From Ruminococcus sp. (GTDB lineage Bacteria > Bacillota > Clostridia > Oscillospirales > Ruminococcaceae), in assembly GCA_016288815.1 (NCBI GenBank), contig JAEELF010000036.1, positions 42,041 through 106,040 on the forward strand: 64,000 bases of DNA, given 5' to 3'. The translations under genes and the position numbers were made by a program. The first letter of the stretch is position 1. Every line of letters begins with the position of its first letter. Below are positions 27,155 to 36,296 of this stretch, in pieces. The notes under the pieces are model-generated. The model was not told the DNA's origin. It saw only the letters and a program-made list of their open reading frames with translations, and did no database searches.

Positions 27155-27955
27155 ATGAAGCGCAGCTCAAAATTCGGAAAGATCATCATTATCGCGGTAA
27201 TTCTCATGCTTGTGCTGACGCTGGGACTGATGTACCTCAACGCTCTGAGAGAGCAGAATAATACCTATATTTCGATAGATCCCGCCACTGTTGAGCTCGT
27301 CCAGCTCAATGAGCCGAAGGAGGGCGACCCGATAGCCATCGTCGATACTGACATGGGCGAGATACGTTTCGTGCTCTACCCTGAGTATTCCCCGGAGGCT
27401 GTTAAGAACTTCACCGAGCTTGCCGAGAGCGGATACTACGACGGCACCTACTTCTTCGACTGCGACGGCGGCGCGTATGCTGCCGGCGGCTCGAAAAAGA
27501 CTGACGGCTCGGTCGATACCGATGACGCCCGCGAGAGGATACCCCGCACGCTCGACCAGGACCTCTGGCCTCTGCGCGGAGCTGTGTGTCTGGTGAATAC
27601 CTCCGTCGAGCGCGGCGTGAAGGAATACATCTTCGGCGGCGGAAAGTACTACTGCGGCAGCCGCTTTGAGTTCGTCAACACTATCGAGTTCACCGACGAC
27701 ATCAAGGAGGAGATGCGCTCCGCAGAGACCCTTGAGGAACTCACCGAAGCCTTCATCAGCAAGGGCGGTGTGCCGAATTTCTCCCAGCAGATGACGATAA
27801 TCGGGCAGGTGTACGAGGGACTTGACGTCGTGGAGGCGCTGTCGAGTGTCGAATCACAGAGCAACGGGCTCTATATGCTCCCCAAGGAGGAAATAAAGAT
27901 CAGGTCGGTCACGATAGGAACATACGCTCCTCAGGAAGACGGCGATAAGGGCTGA
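27155..27955 (+). CDS. membrane-anchored, divergent cyclophilin-type peptidyl-prolyl isomerase
   Basis: 266 residues. A single N-terminal membrane anchor (about 9-29) is followed by an extracytoplasmic cyclophilin domain: VDTDMGEIRFVLYPEYSPEAVKNF and ESGYYDGTYFFDCDGGAYAAGG, where normal cyclophilins have FHRVIxxFMIQGG. The catalytic FHR arginine is replaced (FFDCD), so isomerase activity is doubtful. GAGGT precedes the ATG. Likely acts outside the membrane on protein folding or binding. The related lipoprotein gene follows with its own promoter. Confidence 0.88.
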   Translation: MKRSSKFGKIIIIAVILMLVLTLGLMYLNALREQNNTYISIDPATVELVQLNEPKEGDPIAIVDTDMGEIRFVLYPEYSPEAVKNFTELAESGYYDGTYFFDCDGGAYAAGGSKKTDGSVDTDDARERIPRTLDQDLWPLRGAVCLVNTSVERGVKEYIFGGGKYYCGSRFEFVNTIEFTDDIKEEMRSAETLEELTEAFISKGGVPNFSQQMTIIGQVYEGLDVVEALSSVESQSNGLYMLPKEEIKIRSVTIGTYAPQEDGDKG

Positions 27956-28033
27956 TCTACGGCATTTTTGAATAAATATTCACGTTTTTGGAGAGAGCTT
28001 TCCCCCTATTATCACAAAAATCTGCGCAGGCTA

Positions 28034-28062
28034 TTTACAAAGCCCATGCGATGATGTATAAT
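28034..28062 (+). promoter_or_regulatory. sigma-A promoter for the cyclophilin lipoprotein gene
   Basis: TTTACA, 17-bp spacer, TATAAT. Confidence 0.88.
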
Positions 28063-28124
28063 ATACAGGCTTGCGGAGCGTAACTGCGCGTCCATAGAGC
28101 CATACGGACAAGGAGATAGATAAG

Positions 28125-29537
28125 ATGATAAAAAAAGCACTGGCGGCGCTTCTTTGTGGAGCAGTCGCGGCAGGCTCGCTCGTTTCATGCGGAAAGAAGC
28201 TTCCCGTGGAGACAAGCACAACGGCCGGCGAGGCTGGCTCGTCACAGACACAGGGTCAGCAGGATCAGTTCGTGGCGACTGACATCAAGAACTTCACAGC
28301 GCCTGAGGTAGGCGATCAGATAATCATAATGAACATCAGGGACTACGGCGAGGTAAGGATACGCCTCTTCCCGGAGTATCTCCCCAAGGCTGTTGAGAAC
28401 TTCGTAACGCTCGCTGAACAGGGCTACTACGATGGCCTCATCTTCCACAGAGTCATCAACGAATTCATGATACAGGGCGGAGACCCGCTCGGCAACGGCA
28501 CCGGCGGACAGTCCTGCTGGGGCGGAAAGTTCGACGGAGGCACGGATACGCACCTCGTTCACGTCACAGGCGCTCTTGCATACGCAAACAGCGGTCCTAT
28601 GGTGGAGGGCGGCAGTCCTACTGCTACCGACGGCAGCCAGTACTACATCGTTACCGGCACTGTCCCCACTGAGGAAGATTTCGCACTGTACGAAAGCTAC
28701 GGCTATTCCTTCACCGACGAGCAGAAGCAGCTCTATGAGCAGTACGGCGGTTATCCGTCGCTCGACGGCAATTATACCGTTTTCGGTCAGGTCATCGACG
28801 GACTTGACATAATCCTGAAGATCGAGAAGGTCGCAACGAACTCCAGCAACAGACCGATCGAGGACGTTGTGGTGGATTCCGTGAAGGTCGGGACCTACAA
28901 CGGCGAGGAGATCCGCTTCTACCGCTCGGATTACGACCTCAGCGGTATAGGCGAGGTAGCTCCCAATTACCCGGACGCCGACTACGAGAACGCAGAGCTC
29001 GCAGCTAAGGAATACCTCGAAGCCTGCGCTTCAAAGGACGCCGAAGCCATTTACGATAAGTTCTCTTCCGACGAGATCGCGAGCGTCAACAAGCTCGTGA
29101 CCGACCGCCTGCTCGAGAGCAACCCCGACGCCTCCGCGGAGGACTTCAGCGAGAAGATATCCCGCAGCAATTTTGTAAACTTCCTCACAGAGCAGCTCGC
29201 AGAGGACATCACTGCGGACGGTCTTGAGCCGAAGATAAACAAAGACACCGATCTGGTCTACTACTACACCTACGACGACATCTCAAACCTCCAGAGCTCA
29301 CTGCTGAGCAGTGTTGAGGCTGCAATAATGTATTCGGAGACAGGACTTGTCTCGCCGGAGGATCCCGACACCTATGCGTTCCAGCCGAGCGCTGCGCTCC
29401 TCGTCTTCAGGATAAGCGGCGAGTGGCACGTTTCCTATTACTGGCAGGCATACGACTTCCTGTTTGCAGCGGTCGATGAAGCAACCTCTGTCGAAACTAC
29501 CGACGAAGCTGCGACTGACGAAGCGGCAGCTGAATGA
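28125..29537 (+). CDS. peptidyl-prolyl cis-trans isomerase lipoprotein (cyclophilin type)
   Basis: 470 residues. Signal peptide with lipobox LVSC (Cys about 22), a short Ser/Thr/Gln-rich linker, then a cyclophilin domain (about 60-265) with GEVRIRLFPEYLPKAVENF and the intact catalytic FHRVINEFMIQGGDP; an extra C-terminal alpha/beta domain (about 290-455) follows, ending in an acidic repeat TDEAATDEAA. It would sit on the outer face of the membrane and help secreted proteins fold, much as PrsA-type foldases do. AAGGAG precedes the ATG. Confidence 0.93.
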   Translation: MIKKALAALLCGAVAAGSLVSCGKKLPVETSTTAGEAGSSQTQGQQDQFVATDIKNFTAPEVGDQIIIMNIRDYGEVRIRLFPEYLPKAVENFVTLAEQGYYDGLIFHRVINEFMIQGGDPLGNGTGGQSCWGGKFDGGTDTHLVHVTGALAYANSGPMVEGGSPTATDGSQYYIVTGTVPTEEDFALYESYGYSFTDEQKQLYEQYGGYPSLDGNYTVFGQVIDGLDIILKIEKVATNSSNRPIEDVVVDSVKVGTYNGEEIRFYRSDYDLSGIGEVAPNYPDADYENAELAAKEYLEACASKDAEAIYDKFSSDEIASVNKLVTDRLLESNPDASAEDFSEKISRSNFVNFLTEQLAEDITADGLEPKINKDTDLVYYYTYDDISNLQSSLLSSVEAAIMYSETGLVSPEDPDTYAFQPSAALLVFRISGEWHVSYYWQAYDFLFAAVDEATSVETTDEAATDEAAAE

Positions 29538-29631
29538 TATACACCCACGATGTCCGGACGGACGTGAAAACAAAAGAAAGAGTTCAGGAGCAGATATATA
29601 ATATCCTGACAAATTAAGGAGAGAATTCATT

Positions 29632-30933
29632 TTGGATAAGTTTGTTGTCAAGGGCGGCCGCCGTCTTACCGGCGAAGTCACCATAAGCGGTGCAAAGAAT
29701 GCCGCAGTAGCTATACTCCCCGCAGTCATACTTTCCGACGAGCCCTGCGTCGTCGAGAATGTCCCCTCCATAAGCGACGTCAACATCAGCCTGCGTATCC
29801 TGCAGGAAATGGGCGCGACGGTCGAGAACATCGGCAAGGACGCTTACAGGATAGACCCTACCCATATCGACAAGTGCTGCGTACCGTATGAGACGGCGCG
29901 CAAGATGAGAGCTTCGTACTACTTCCTCGGCGCTCTCCTCGGCAAATTCAATAAGGCAAGAGTTTCCATGCCGGGCGGATGTCCCCTCGGAGACAGACCG
30001 ATAGACCAGCACCTCAAGGCTTTCTCCGCTCTCGGCGCTGAGTACACCCTCAGCCAGGGCATGATAGATCTCAGGGCTGACAAGCTCCGCGGGAACCAGA
30101 TATTCTTCGACGTCGTAACAGTCGGAGCCACTATGAACGCTCTGCTCGCCGCTGTAAAGGCGGAGGGACTCACGATCATCGAGAACGCCGCCAAGGAGCC
30201 GCACATCGTTGACCTCGCGAACTTCCTCAACTCCATGGGCGCGAATATCATGGGCGCGGGTACTGACGTCATCAAGGTAAGAGGCGTCGAGCACCTCCAC
30301 GGCACGACATATGCCGTTATCCCCGACCAGATCGAGGCAGGCACATTCATGATAGCTGCTGCCGCGACCCACGGCGACGTACTCATCAAGAACATAATCC
30401 CCAAGCACCTCGAGTCCATAACCAAGAAGCTCGAGAAGATAGGCGTAAATATCGAACAGTACGACGACAGCATGAGAGTCTGGACCGACGGTCCGCTCGT
30501 AAAGGCTAACGTCAAGACCACTCCTCACCCCGGCTTCCCGACCGATATGCAGCCGCAGATAGCTACTCTGCTCACTCTCGCCGAGGGTACGAGCATTGTC
30601 ACTGAGGGCGTGTGGGAGCAGCGCTTCCGCTATGTGGACGAGCTTCGCAGAATGGGCGCTGACATCACGGTAAACGGTAAGGTCGCTCTCATCGAGGGCA
30701 CAGGCAAGCTCATGGGCGCACCGGTAAAGGCGTGTGACCTCAGAGCCGGCGCAGCCCTTATAATCGCTGGTCTCGCAGCGAGCGGCATCACCGAGATAGA
30801 GGACATTTTCCATATCGAGCGCGGCTACGACTGCATGGAAGGCAAGCTCCGTGCGCTTGGCGCAGACATCGAAAAGATAAGCGTCCCCGATAAGGAGTCC
30901 GACAAGGACGAGTCCCAGAAGGACGCGGTTTAA
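29632..30933 (+). CDS. murA: UDP-N-acetylglucosamine 1-carboxyvinyltransferase
   Basis: 433 residues starting at TTG 29632 with AAGGAGAG 8 bp upstream. KGGRRLTGEVTISGAKNAAV, then MPGGCPLGDRPIDQHL with the catalytic cysteine, and AGAALIIAGLAASGIT near the end identify MurA. It transfers enolpyruvate from PEP to UDP-GlcNAc, the first step of peptidoglycan synthesis. The last 15 residues (DKESDKDESQKDA) are an unusual charged tail. The cysteine in the loop is the residue targeted by fosfomycin, so the enzyme is of the sensitive type. Confidence 0.97.
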   Translation: MDKFVVKGGRRLTGEVTISGAKNAAVAILPAVILSDEPCVVENVPSISDVNISLRILQEMGATVENIGKDAYRIDPTHIDKCCVPYETARKMRASYYFLGALLGKFNKARVSMPGGCPLGDRPIDQHLKAFSALGAEYTLSQGMIDLRADKLRGNQIFFDVVTVGATMNALLAAVKAEGLTIIENAAKEPHIVDLANFLNSMGANIMGAGTDVIKVRGVEHLHGTTYAVIPDQIEAGTFMIAAAATHGDVLIKNIIPKHLESITKKLEKIGVNIEQYDDSMRVWTDGPLVKANVKTTPHPGFPTDMQPQIATLLTLAEGTSIVTEGVWEQRFRYVDELRRMGADITVNGKVALIEGTGKLMGAPVKACDLRAGAALIIAGLAASGITEIEDIFHIERGYDCMEGKLRALGADIEKISVPDKESDKDESQKDAV

Positions 30934-30941
30934 AAAAACTA

Positions 30942-30971
30942 CAGCCATGGATAAGCTCCATGGCTGTTTTT
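30942..30971 (+). terminator. terminator after murA
   Basis: CAGCCATGG-ATAAGCT-CCATGGCTG followed by five T. It abuts the convergent Spo0A-like gene. Confidence 0.92.
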
Positions 30972-30972
30972 G

Positions 30973-31686
30973 TCAATACAGGCGGGTCTCACGCACGAAG
31001 GCATCTGCGGCGGCGCGTATCATTTCGTGGCAGGCGGGGACGTAGCCCGCTTTCACGCCGAGCAGCGCGGAAAAAGCCCCGCTTTTTGCGGCGAGCTTGG
31101 CTAAATGCCGCATATCGCGCTCGACGATGCTTGCTGTCGTGCCGTAGCGCTCTGCGACGCGGGTATAGAGTCCGGCTACGAGGTCGGTGAGGAGCTGCGG
31201 CTCGCAGATACACATTTCCGCCGCCGAGCTGAGGAAGTAGAAGCCCTTGTTGCTGGTGGGGAAGCCCTTCCGGGTGAGGAAAGAAGTGAGCTCGAACATG
31301 GAGGGCTCGCTGCCGCGGCGGAGCATTCCTGTGAGCTCGGCACAGACGATGTCAGCGGGAGCCGGCATTACGAAGCATTTAGCTGCTCCGGCGTCGAGGA
31401 GCGCGCGCATATTTTTTTCGGAGGGACTGTACATCAGCACAGCCATCGAAATATCAGGGAATTCTCGTATCATCGAAAGCGCGGGAGAGAGGTCGCAGCC
31501 GACCCCTATGACAGCCGCCCGCCAGCTTTGCTTCAGGACTGTCATGCGGAGCTCTTCCGGAGGGCACAGCCACGGCGCGAACCCTGCGCGGGAGAGCTTT
31601 TCGTTGAGCATACGGCAGAAAAACGACCCGTCGTCGATGACGAGCACCCGCATTATCCCACTGTTGCTGCGTTCGCTGAGCTGCAT
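30973..31686 (-). CDS. Spo0A-like response regulator with degenerate receiver domain
   Basis: 237 residues, AGGAGGGG just before the ATG. The C-terminal part (about 128-215) reads FELTSFLTRKGFPTSNKGFYFL...ITSL-like helices and ERYGTTASIVERDMRHLAK, closely following the Spo0A effector domain (GVPAHIKGYQYL and TTASRVERAIRHAIE). The receiver part starts RVLVIDDGSFFCRMLNEKL with the acidic pair, but the acceptor position falls in AAVIGVGCDL (no Asp where expected) and the conserved Lys-Pro is MetPro (FVMPAP). It therefore probably works without phosphorylation. A canonical Spo0A, if any, lies elsewhere. Confidence 0.85.
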   Translation of the reverse strand: MQLSERSNSGIMRVLVIDDGSFFCRMLNEKLSRAGFAPWLCPPEELRMTVLKQSWRAAVIGVGCDLSPALSMIREFPDISMAVLMYSPSEKNMRALLDAGAAKCFVMPAPADIVCAELTGMLRRGSEPSMFELTSFLTRKGFPTSNKGFYFLSSAAEMCICEPQLLTDLVAGLYTRVAERYGTTASIVERDMRHLAKLAAKSGAFSALLGVKAGYVPACHEMIRAAADAFVRETRLY

Positions 31687-31792
31687 ATGATCCCCTCCTT
31701 TTACAACGATATCTCTATTTTAGCATAATCGTCAGCAAAAAGCAACAGGAGTTTTTGTGCGGCATCAGGCGTAGTTGTTTGTGGCAGAAACA

Positions 31793-31961
31793 AGTAGAAG
31801 CCCTCTCTTGCAGGGCTTCTCCTCTTTCAAAACAGTCCACCGGACTGTTTTGAAATTCACCTCTTGCGGATAGCTTTCGTATATGCAGGGCTCTGCCCTG
31901 CAACTGCCAGAGGCTCTGCCTCTGGACTCCGCCAAAGGGGCAGTCGCCCCTTTGGAATCCC
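31793..31961. repeat. modular intergenic hairpin repeat, family 1 copy B (inverted)
   Basis: Read on the minus strand it starts GGGATTCCAAAGGGG and goes through the same hairpin modules as copies A and C, including CCAGAGGCAGAGCCTCTGG, a CAAAACAGTCC/GGACTGTTTTG hairpin and GAAGCCCTGCAAGAGAGGGCTTC. Confidence 0.87.
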
Positions 31962-31997
31962 ATTTCCTGAGGTCGCTTTGTATCACTCAAAAAATCC

Positions 31998-32026
31998 TTG
32001 CATTCCGCGTGAAACTGTGGTATAAT
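31998..32026 (+). promoter_or_regulatory. sigma-A promoter for prfB
   Basis: TTGCAT, 17-bp spacer, TATAAT, about 50 bp before the ATG. Confidence 0.85.
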
Positions 32027-32077
32027 AAATATATATGTGCGTAAGAATAATCCCGATCAACGAAAGGAACTCTTTTT

Positions 32078-33196
32078 ATGATAATTCTTGATGAACTCAG
32101 GGTCGAGATGACCGGCTACCGCAAGGAAATGACCGAGCTTGCGGATGTGCTCAACATAAAAGCTGCGAAGGCACGCGTTGCCGAGCTCGGCGAAGAGACC
32201 GCAAAGGACGGCTTCTGGGACGACCTCGAGAACTCTCAGGCTGTGCTCAAGGAGCAGAAGTCCCTCGAAAAGAAGATAGACAAATACAATAAGCTCAACG
32301 ACACCCTCGAGGATCTCATCACCCTCATCGAGCTCTCTATCGAGGAGGACGACGACAGCTCCGTTGATGAGATAAAGGCAGAGGCAGAGTCCTTCAAGGC
32401 AAAGCTCGAGGAGGAGAAGCTCTCCACGCTGCTCACCGGTGAGTACGATTCCTCGAACGCTATCCTCACCTTCCACGCCGGCGCAGGCGGTACGGAGGCT
32501 CAGGACTGGGCTGAGATGCTCTACAGAATGTACAACCACTGGGCAGAGCGTCACGACTACAAGGTCGAGCTGCTCGACTACCTCGACGGTGATGAAGCGG
32601 GCATGAAGTCTGCAACTATCCTCATCGAGGGCGACAACGCCTACGGCTACATGAAGTCGGAGTCCGGCGTACACAGACTTGTCCGCATTTCCCCGTTCGA
32701 CGCTTCCGGCAGACGTCACACGTCGTTCGCAGCGCTCGAGGTAATGCCCGAGATCGACGATTCGATAGAGGTCGATATCCGCCCTGAGGACATCGAAATG
32801 GAGGTTTACCGCTCCAGCGGCGCAGGCGGTCAGAAGGTAAACAAGACCAGCTCGGCGGTACGTCTTATCCATAAGCCGACGGGTATCGTGGTCTCGTGCC
32901 AGACCCAGCGCAGCCAGTACCAGAACAAGGACTACGCCATGAAAATGCTCCGCTCGAAGCTCATCGAGATCAAGGAGCGCGAGCACCTCGAGAAGATCGA
33001 GGACATCAAGGGCGTGCAGAACCAGATCGCATGGGGCTCGCAGATACGCTCGTATGTGTTCATGCCGTATACCCTCGCTAAGGACCACAGAACAGGCTTC
33101 GAGAACGGCAATATACAGGCAGTTATGGACGGCGACATCGACGGCTTCATCAACGCTTACCTGAAGTCCCTCTCGCACGGTACACTTGAGAAATAA
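32078..33196 (+). CDS. prfB: peptide chain release factor 2
   Basis: 372 residues in one uninterrupted frame. RISPFDASGRRHTS carries the SPF tripeptide that reads UGA/UAA stop codons, and SSGAGGQKVNKTSSAVRL the GGQ motif for peptidyl-tRNA hydrolysis. AAAGGAA precedes the ATG. In many bacteria prfB contains an early in-frame UGA read by +1 frameshifting; here the N-terminal region (about codons 20-30) runs through without a stop or frame change, so that autoregulation is absent. Confidence 0.96.
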   Translation: MIILDELRVEMTGYRKEMTELADVLNIKAAKARVAELGEETAKDGFWDDLENSQAVLKEQKSLEKKIDKYNKLNDTLEDLITLIELSIEEDDDSSVDEIKAEAESFKAKLEEEKLSTLLTGEYDSSNAILTFHAGAGGTEAQDWAEMLYRMYNHWAERHDYKVELLDYLDGDEAGMKSATILIEGDNAYGYMKSESGVHRLVRISPFDASGRRHTSFAALEVMPEIDDSIEVDIRPEDIEMEVYRSSGAGGQKVNKTSSAVRLIHKPTGIVVSCQTQRSQYQNKDYAMKMLRSKLIEIKEREHLEKIEDIKGVQNQIAWGSQIRSYVFMPYTLAKDHRTGFENGNIQAVMDGDIDGFINAYLKSLSHGTLEK

Positions 33197-33200
33197 GAAT

Positions 33201-33236
33201 AAAAACCCCGGAAGTTCACACGAACGTCCGGGGTTT
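33201..33236 (+). terminator. terminator after prfB
   Basis: AACCCCGGA-AGTTCACACGAACG-TCCGGGGTT with flanking A and T runs. Confidence 0.9.
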
Positions 33237-33255
33237 TGTTGATATATCTTTGTAT

Positions 33256-33277
33256 GGGCTGATGCCAACATCAGCCC
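33256..33277. repeat. short hairpin GGGCTGATGCCAACATCAGCCC
   Basis: Perfect 9-bp stem with a CCAA loop; the related GGGTCGATGCCTACATCGACCC occurs at 44187-44208 and a half copy at 62802-62819. Stem bases differ in pairs (CTGATG/CATCAG against TCGATG/CATCGA). Confidence 0.7.
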
Positions 33278-33300
33278 ACAATTGTGCATAGAGTCATTTA

Positions 33301-34095
33301 TCAGTACGGCAGAACGAACTGATCTGCGCGCCATACGCCGTCCTCGAGCACCATAGAGAATGTTGCGGTCTCGGTGTAGGCGTCGTCGCCCCAGTCAGTG
33401 CCGTCGTAGTAGTTCTCGACGTTGAAAACTATCTCGGAATCGCTGCGGGACTCTACCTGAGTTACCTTGGAGCCGGAGTAGTAGATATCAGCGCCGCGGC
33501 CGCCGCAGAGCGCGTATACGCCCTCCTCGCCGTCAACGTAAAGAGAATCGAGGGCGGAGTTGGGGTGGCTGCTGGAGAATACTTTGTGGTAGTCGGCGAG
33601 AACGTCATCAACGCTGGTCACGCCGGGTGTCGTGATGAGGTAGTACATCCAGCCGAAGTCGCCGACGGTGATAGTGCGGGTGCTGTCCACCTCATAGGGA
33701 CAGCCAACGGTATAAGAGAACTCGGTCTGGCAGGCGGACTCGAACAGCGTCTGCGCAGCCGCGATGAGGGTGCGGTCGGACTCAGCCGCAGCGTCGTCAG
33801 CGAAGACTACAGCGCCGTCTTCGTCGAGCGAGAAAGCGCCGGTTCCTAGCGGGTCTACCTGTTCGGTGTCGGCGGGAGCATAGGACACAGCCTCTGTCTC
33901 GGCTTCGGCGGGAGCGTCGGTCTCGGCTTCCTCCTCAGCCTCAGTGGGAGCGAGCGGGTCAGGCTGGGTCTCGGGCATCTCGTCAGCGGACTCACTGCTG
34001 CTGCCGGAGGTGCCTGCGGGGTCCTCGGTCTTTCCGCACGACGCCAGAGCGCCGAGCATTGCGGTGATGATGAGCATTGCGATAAGTTTTTTCAT
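33301..34095 (-). CDS. secreted lipoprotein of unknown function
   Basis: 264 residues with lipoprotein signal peptide (lipobox LASC, Cys about 20), then an acidic, Ser/Glu/Thr-rich linker (about 25-90), then a globular domain (about 100-264) with YHKVFSSSHPNSALDSLYV and SRSDSEIVFNVENYYDG. The domain order faintly recalls IseA/YoeB-type cell-wall endopeptidase inhibitors, which I cannot confirm. It lies 15 bp after rnr on the same strand, so it is probably co-transcribed with it. Confidence 0.85.
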   Translation of the reverse strand: MKKLIAMLIITAMLGALASCGKTEDPAGTSGSSSESADEMPETQPDPLAPTEAEEEAETDAPAEAETEAVSYAPADTEQVDPLGTGAFSLDEDGAVVFADDAAAESDRTLIAAAQTLFESACQTEFSYTVGCPYEVDSTRTITVGDFGWMYYLITTPGVTSVDDVLADYHKVFSSSHPNSALDSLYVDGEEGVYALCGGRGADIYYSGSKVTQVESRSDSEIVFNVENYYDGTDWGDDAYTETATFSMVLEDGVWRADQFVLPY

Positions 34096-34110
34096 AGTTG
34101 TTCTCCTTTT

Positions 34111-36276
34111 TTATTCGTCGTCGTCAAGTGTAAAGTCTATGGTACCGTCGCTGACGTTCACGGCGGCGCAGATGACCTGCACCTCCTTGCCGAGTTCGTA
34201 AGAGACTCTGCTGAAGCGTTCGGTCAGCGCGACAGGCTCAGTGTAGTCGTACTCTCCCTCGGGGAGGGTGCGTATGTGGACAAGTCCCTCGACCGTATTC
34301 GGCAGCTCAGCGTAGAAGCCGAACTCCGTGACGCCGGAGATCCTCGCTGTGAAGATCTCGCCGATGTGGGACTTCATGTACTCTGCCTTGTAGCAGTCCT
34401 CGCACTCGCGCTCTATCGCGACAGCGCGCATCTCGCCGTTCGTAGCGCACTCAGAAGCCTTGACCGCGAAGCTCTCGTAGCGCTTTTGCAGCCATTCCTT
34501 GCCGTAGCCGGCGAGTATGTCGGTGATTATCCTGTGGACCGCGAGGTCGGAATAACGGCGTATCGGGGAGGTGAAGTGCGCGTAGTCCTCGAGCACGAGC
34601 CCGAAGTGTCCGAGCGGCTCGGGGGAGTACTTAGCCTTTGCCATCGACCGCAGCACGAGCATATTCACAGCCTCGAACTTGTCCGTGCCGCGTGCGCTCT
34701 CGAGTATCTTCCCCGCGTGATACGGCTTGAATTCGGTGAAGTGCGGACACTCCAGCCCGAACTTGGGGAGTATCTCATGCAGCGCCTCGACTTTAGCCTC
34801 CGGCGGCTGCTCGTGGATACGGTAGACGAACGGCGCACCCTTTTCGCGCGCGAGCTTCGCTGCCGCCTCGTTCGCGGTGAGCATGAATTCCTCGATGATA
34901 CGCTCGCTGCGTCCGCGCTCACGCGGCTTCACGTCGCAGCAGACGCCGTCCTCACCGATGATGAGCTTGCTCTCGGTGGTCTCGATCTCGGGCGCGTGAC
35001 GGCGGATACGCTTCTGTATCAGCAGCTCCGCGAGCTCGTCCATAAGGGGTATGCGGTCTGCGATGTCGGCGTATTTCGCCTGTATATCGGCACTTGCCGT
35101 GCCGTCGATAAGTGTATTTATCTCGGAGTAGACTCCCTTGACCCGCGAGCGTATGACGCTCTTGCAGAAGCGGTAGGAGACGAGCTCCCCGTTGGTATCG
35201 AGCTCCATTATCGCCGACAGCGTGAGCCTGTCCTCGCCGGGATTGAGCGAGCACAGCCCGTTCGAGAGCTCCTCCGGGAGCATGGGTATGACCCTGTCCG
35301 CGTAGTAGACGCTCGTGCCGCGGCTCATCGCGTCCTTGTCGAGCTCGCTGTTGCCCTTGACGTAGTGCGAGACGTCCGCGATATGTACGCCGAGCGTCCA
35401 GCCGCCGGGCTTTTTCTCAACGGACACCGCGTCGTCGAGGTCCTTGGATTCGGCGCTGTCGATGGTGAATATCGGCTCGCCGCGCAGGTCCTCGCGGTTG
35501 TTGAGGGAGTGGATCTGTACGCCGCCCTCGGCTATTTTACGCACCTCGCGCATGGCTTCCGCGGAGAATTCCACCGGGGCGCCGTGGGAGGCGATTATCG
35601 CGCCCGCGCATGACGCGGCGAGCTGCGAGCTGCCGAAGACTGAGGTTATGCGCACTTTATGCTCCGCGTGGCGCCGACCTCTGTGGACTATCTCCGCGAG
35701 CACCTTGTCGCCCTCACTGAAGGGGACGCTGCGGTCGCGGACTATTATCATGTGGTTGCGTGTGGCTGTATCGGGGACGAGGTAGAGCGTGCCGTCCACG
35801 GACTCGATACGTCCGGTCATGAAGGAGCTGCCGGGCTCGATGATGTCGAGCACCTCGCCCTCGGGCTCGCCGGTGCGGGAGTCTATGTCCGCGATGAGCA
35901 CGCGGTCGCCCGGCATTGCGCCGAGCATACACTTCCCGGGAATGAAGTACTCCGTCCCGTCGTCGGTCTGAGCGAATCCGAACGTGCGGCTGAGGCGCGA
36001 GACAGTCGCGGGCTTTGCACCTATACGGGCGCAGAGCGCAGCTTTCATGCCCTTGCGGACGGTGATGACGCCCTCCGTGCGGAGCTCGCCGAACGCCTGC
36101 GCGAAGTTCTCCCTGCCGTTTTTCTTTGTCCGGCACTTGGACTCCAGCTCGCTCAGGGGCATAGCTTTCTTATCATATTTATTGAGGAACACGAGTATCT
36201 TGTTCCTGTAGCTTTCAACGCTCATGGCGGCGCCGGCCTTCTTGGCGGACGCGCGCTTTTTTGATTTTTCCGGCAT
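34111..36276 (-). CDS. rnr: ribonuclease R
   Basis: 721 residues from ATG 36276, six bases after AAGGAG; the track start 12 codons earlier lies in a terminator. Order: N-terminal winged helix (about 15-75), cold-shock domains, RNB catalytic domain (about 255-590) with TIDSAESKDLDDAVSVEK, HIADVSHYV and RRYSDLAVHR, and C-terminal S1 domain (GEIFTARISGVTEFGFYAEL). A 3'-to-5' exoribonuclease for structured RNA, quality control and trans-translation. The gene follows secG, a common neighbour, but an intrinsic terminator lies between them. Confidence 0.96.
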   Translation of the reverse strand: MPEKSKKRASAKKAGAAMSVESYRNKILVFLNKYDKKAMPLSELESKCRTKKNGRENFAQAFGELRTEGVITVRKGMKAALCARIGAKPATVSRLSRTFGFAQTDDGTEYFIPGKCMLGAMPGDRVLIADIDSRTGEPEGEVLDIIEPGSSFMTGRIESVDGTLYLVPDTATRNHMIIVRDRSVPFSEGDKVLAEIVHRGRRHAEHKVRITSVFGSSQLAASCAGAIIASHGAPVEFSAEAMREVRKIAEGGVQIHSLNNREDLRGEPIFTIDSAESKDLDDAVSVEKKPGGWTLGVHIADVSHYVKGNSELDKDAMSRGTSVYYADRVIPMLPEELSNGLCSLNPGEDRLTLSAIMELDTNGELVSYRFCKSVIRSRVKGVYSEINTLIDGTASADIQAKYADIADRIPLMDELAELLIQKRIRRHAPEIETTESKLIIGEDGVCCDVKPRERGRSERIIEEFMLTANEAAAKLAREKGAPFVYRIHEQPPEAKVEALHEILPKFGLECPHFTEFKPYHAGKILESARGTDKFEAVNMLVLRSMAKAKYSPEPLGHFGLVLEDYAHFTSPIRRYSDLAVHRIITDILAGYGKEWLQKRYESFAVKASECATNGEMRAVAIERECEDCYKAEYMKSHIGEIFTARISGVTEFGFYAELPNTVEGLVHIRTLPEGEYDYTEPVALTERFSRVSYELGKEVQVICAAVNVSDGTIDFTLDDDE

Positions 36277-36296
36277 CAAAGTCTCCTTTTGTCTGT

